This document shows, in pieces, positions 13,247-13,848 of a stretch of DNA of 13,848 nucleotides. The DNA lies in contig JANYBU010000151.1 in NCBI GenBank assembly GCA_025360665.1, positions 1 through 13,848 on the forward strand, written 5' to 3'. The position numbers were made by a program, and so were the translations under genes. Under the pieces are notes generated by a model that was given only the letters and a program-made list of their open reading frames with translations, was not told the origin of the DNA and did no database searches. The DNA comes from Nitrospira sp. Lineage in GTDB: Bacteria > Nitrospirota > Nitrospiria > Nitrospirales > Nitrospiraceae. Numbering within the stretch: position 1 is the stretch's first letter; the number at the start of each line of letters is the position of its first letter.

Positions 13247-13615
13247 ATGCGCGCCATTCAGCGTTTCGGCCAACAGCTTCAGCGGCTACGAACCCGCCGC
13301 GGTCTCACGCAGGAACAGCTCGCGCTTAAGGCGGGGCTGGTCCGTGTCTATGTGACCAAGCTGGAGCAGGGGGAGCACGATCCGACGTTGACAATACTGG
13401 TGCGATTGGCGAAGGCGCTGAGGGTCTCGGTGACGGAGTTGTTAGGAGAGAGCGTGAGTGCGAGCCAGTGGTGGCAAGTGGGGGAGGCTCGCTTTGCGAC
13501 GCGAGAGGAGGCCGAGGGTCACGCCCGCAATTTGAGCGAGATGTTTATCGCACGGTATGAGAACAAGCCAGGAGGCCCCGTGCGCCGTCTCCTCCCGGTT
13601 CGCGAGATGAAATAG
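13247..13615 (+). CDS. XRE-family helix-turn-helix transcriptional regulator
   Basis: A 122-residue DNA-binding protein. Residues about 6-66 form a five-helix XRE/Cro-C1 domain: FGQQLQRLRTRRGLTQEQLA, then recognition-helix region VRVYVTKLEQGEHDPT (32-47) and LVRLAKALRVSVTELLG (51-67). Residues about 74-108 form a short second segment (QWWQVGEARFATREEAEGHA, then RNLSEMFIARYE) that I do not recognise and that may be a small dimerisation or sensing domain. The ribosome site ggagg is well placed. No toxin gene or other partner is visible beside it. The neighbours are a gene-poor spacer upstream and an IS30-type transposase converging from the - strand, 100 bases downstream. A target cannot be named. 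Origin with mobile DNA is possible. Confidence 0.88.
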   Translation: MRAIQRFGQQLQRLRTRRGLTQEQLALKAGLVRVYVTKLEQGEHDPTLTILVRLAKALRVSVTELLGESVSASQWWQVGEARFATREEAEGHARNLSEMFIARYENKPGGPVRRLLPVREMK

Positions 13616-13689
13616 TCCCCTCGGCACCCTCCCACTGACGGCCTAACTATTCAGTGATTCTAGATCGAATAATCCGAGACCTGAGCCGA

Positions 13690-13848
13690 CCTGTCCAAAT
13701 TTATGTGGGGCGGTTTCAAGTTCCAAGTGCAACGGGTGAATGATGGCGCAGGTGCGCATAGACTTCCAGGGGCGTGGCAAAGTCGAGACATTTCCTCGGG
13801 CGCGTGTTCAACCGGTGGGCGATGGCGTTCAACTCGCGCTGCGTGTAG
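13690..13848 (-). mobile_element. IS30-family insertion sequence, one end only
   Basis: The window ends inside this element. The transposase C-terminus is present, and the stretch cctgtccaaatttatgtggg (13690-13709) just outside its stop codon looks like a terminal inverted repeat. The exact element end is uncertain, because the other end lies beyond the window and no target duplication can be compared. Confidence 0.55.
13716..13848 (-). CDS. IS30-family transposase, C-terminal fragment (cut by window)
   Basis: On the - strand the last 44 codons read YTQRELNAIAHRLNTRPRKC, then LDFATPLEVYAHL, and end HHSPVALGT before the stop at 13716-13718. The run LNxRPRKxLxFxTPxEV is the characteristic C-terminal end of the DDE domain of IS30-family transposases, just after the catalytic glutamate. 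The rest of the gene lies beyond the window, so whether it is intact cannot be judged. It converges on the XRE gene and marks this end of the window as accessory DNA. Confidence 0.85.
   Translation of the reverse strand, partial: YTQRELNAIAHRLNTRPRKCLDFATPLEVYAHLRHHSPVALGT

Noticed and set aside
1..13848. CRISPR arrays, tRNA or rRNA genes, prophage or defence genes
   Set aside because: Reading both strands showed no direct-repeat arrays with spacers, no cloverleaf-like sequences and no genes of such families.

Overview
The window looks like a chromosomal housekeeping segment of a Gram-negative-type bacterium with moderately high GC. The long form of HflX and the gene orders yicC-gmk-rpoZ-coaBC and aroQ-efp-accB-accC would fit Nitrospirota (Nitrospira-like) or a deltaproteobacterial relative. 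That assignment is from memory of family resemblance and was not tested by search. All recognisable core genes lie on the + strand.

Region 1 (2-1585) holds the C-terminal part of a ClpC-type Clp ATPase, closed by a very strong hairpin with a perfect 16-bp stem. Region 2 (1646-9187) is a compact gene train: tsaD (tRNA t6A synthesis), hflX (ribosome-associated GTPase), nth (endonuclease III), yicC (endoribonuclease), gmk (guanylate kinase), rpoZ (RNA polymerase omega), coaBC (coenzyme A synthesis) and a three-repeat TPR protein. nth/yicC, yicC/gmk and gmk/rpoZ are joined by 4-base ATGA overlaps, and coaBC follows rpoZ by 3 bases, so translational coupling is likely. Region 3 (9202-12346) starts with a near-consensus sigma-70 promoter (TTGACC, 17 bases, TACAAT) and carries aroQ, efp, accB and accC: shikimate pathway, polyproline translation factor, and the biotin carrier and biotin carboxylase of acetyl-CoA carboxylase.

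Region 4 (12347-13848) differs in character. About 900 bases carry no convincing gene. They hold a roughly 80-bp imperfect palindrome built of TGGTT-type units, a tight cluster of DnaA-box-like sequences beside a GC-rich inverted repeat and an AT-richer patch, and possible gene debris. A small XRE-family regulator follows, and the window ends inside an IS30-family transposase on the - strand. This looks like an accessory or insertion-prone junction after the conserved acc operon.

I did not find a clearly new multi-gene system. The points most worth a second look are the DnaA-box cluster, the palindromic repeat, the lack of an ordinary start codon for the conserved N-terminus of HflX, and the replacement of two decarboxylase active-site residues in CoaBC.
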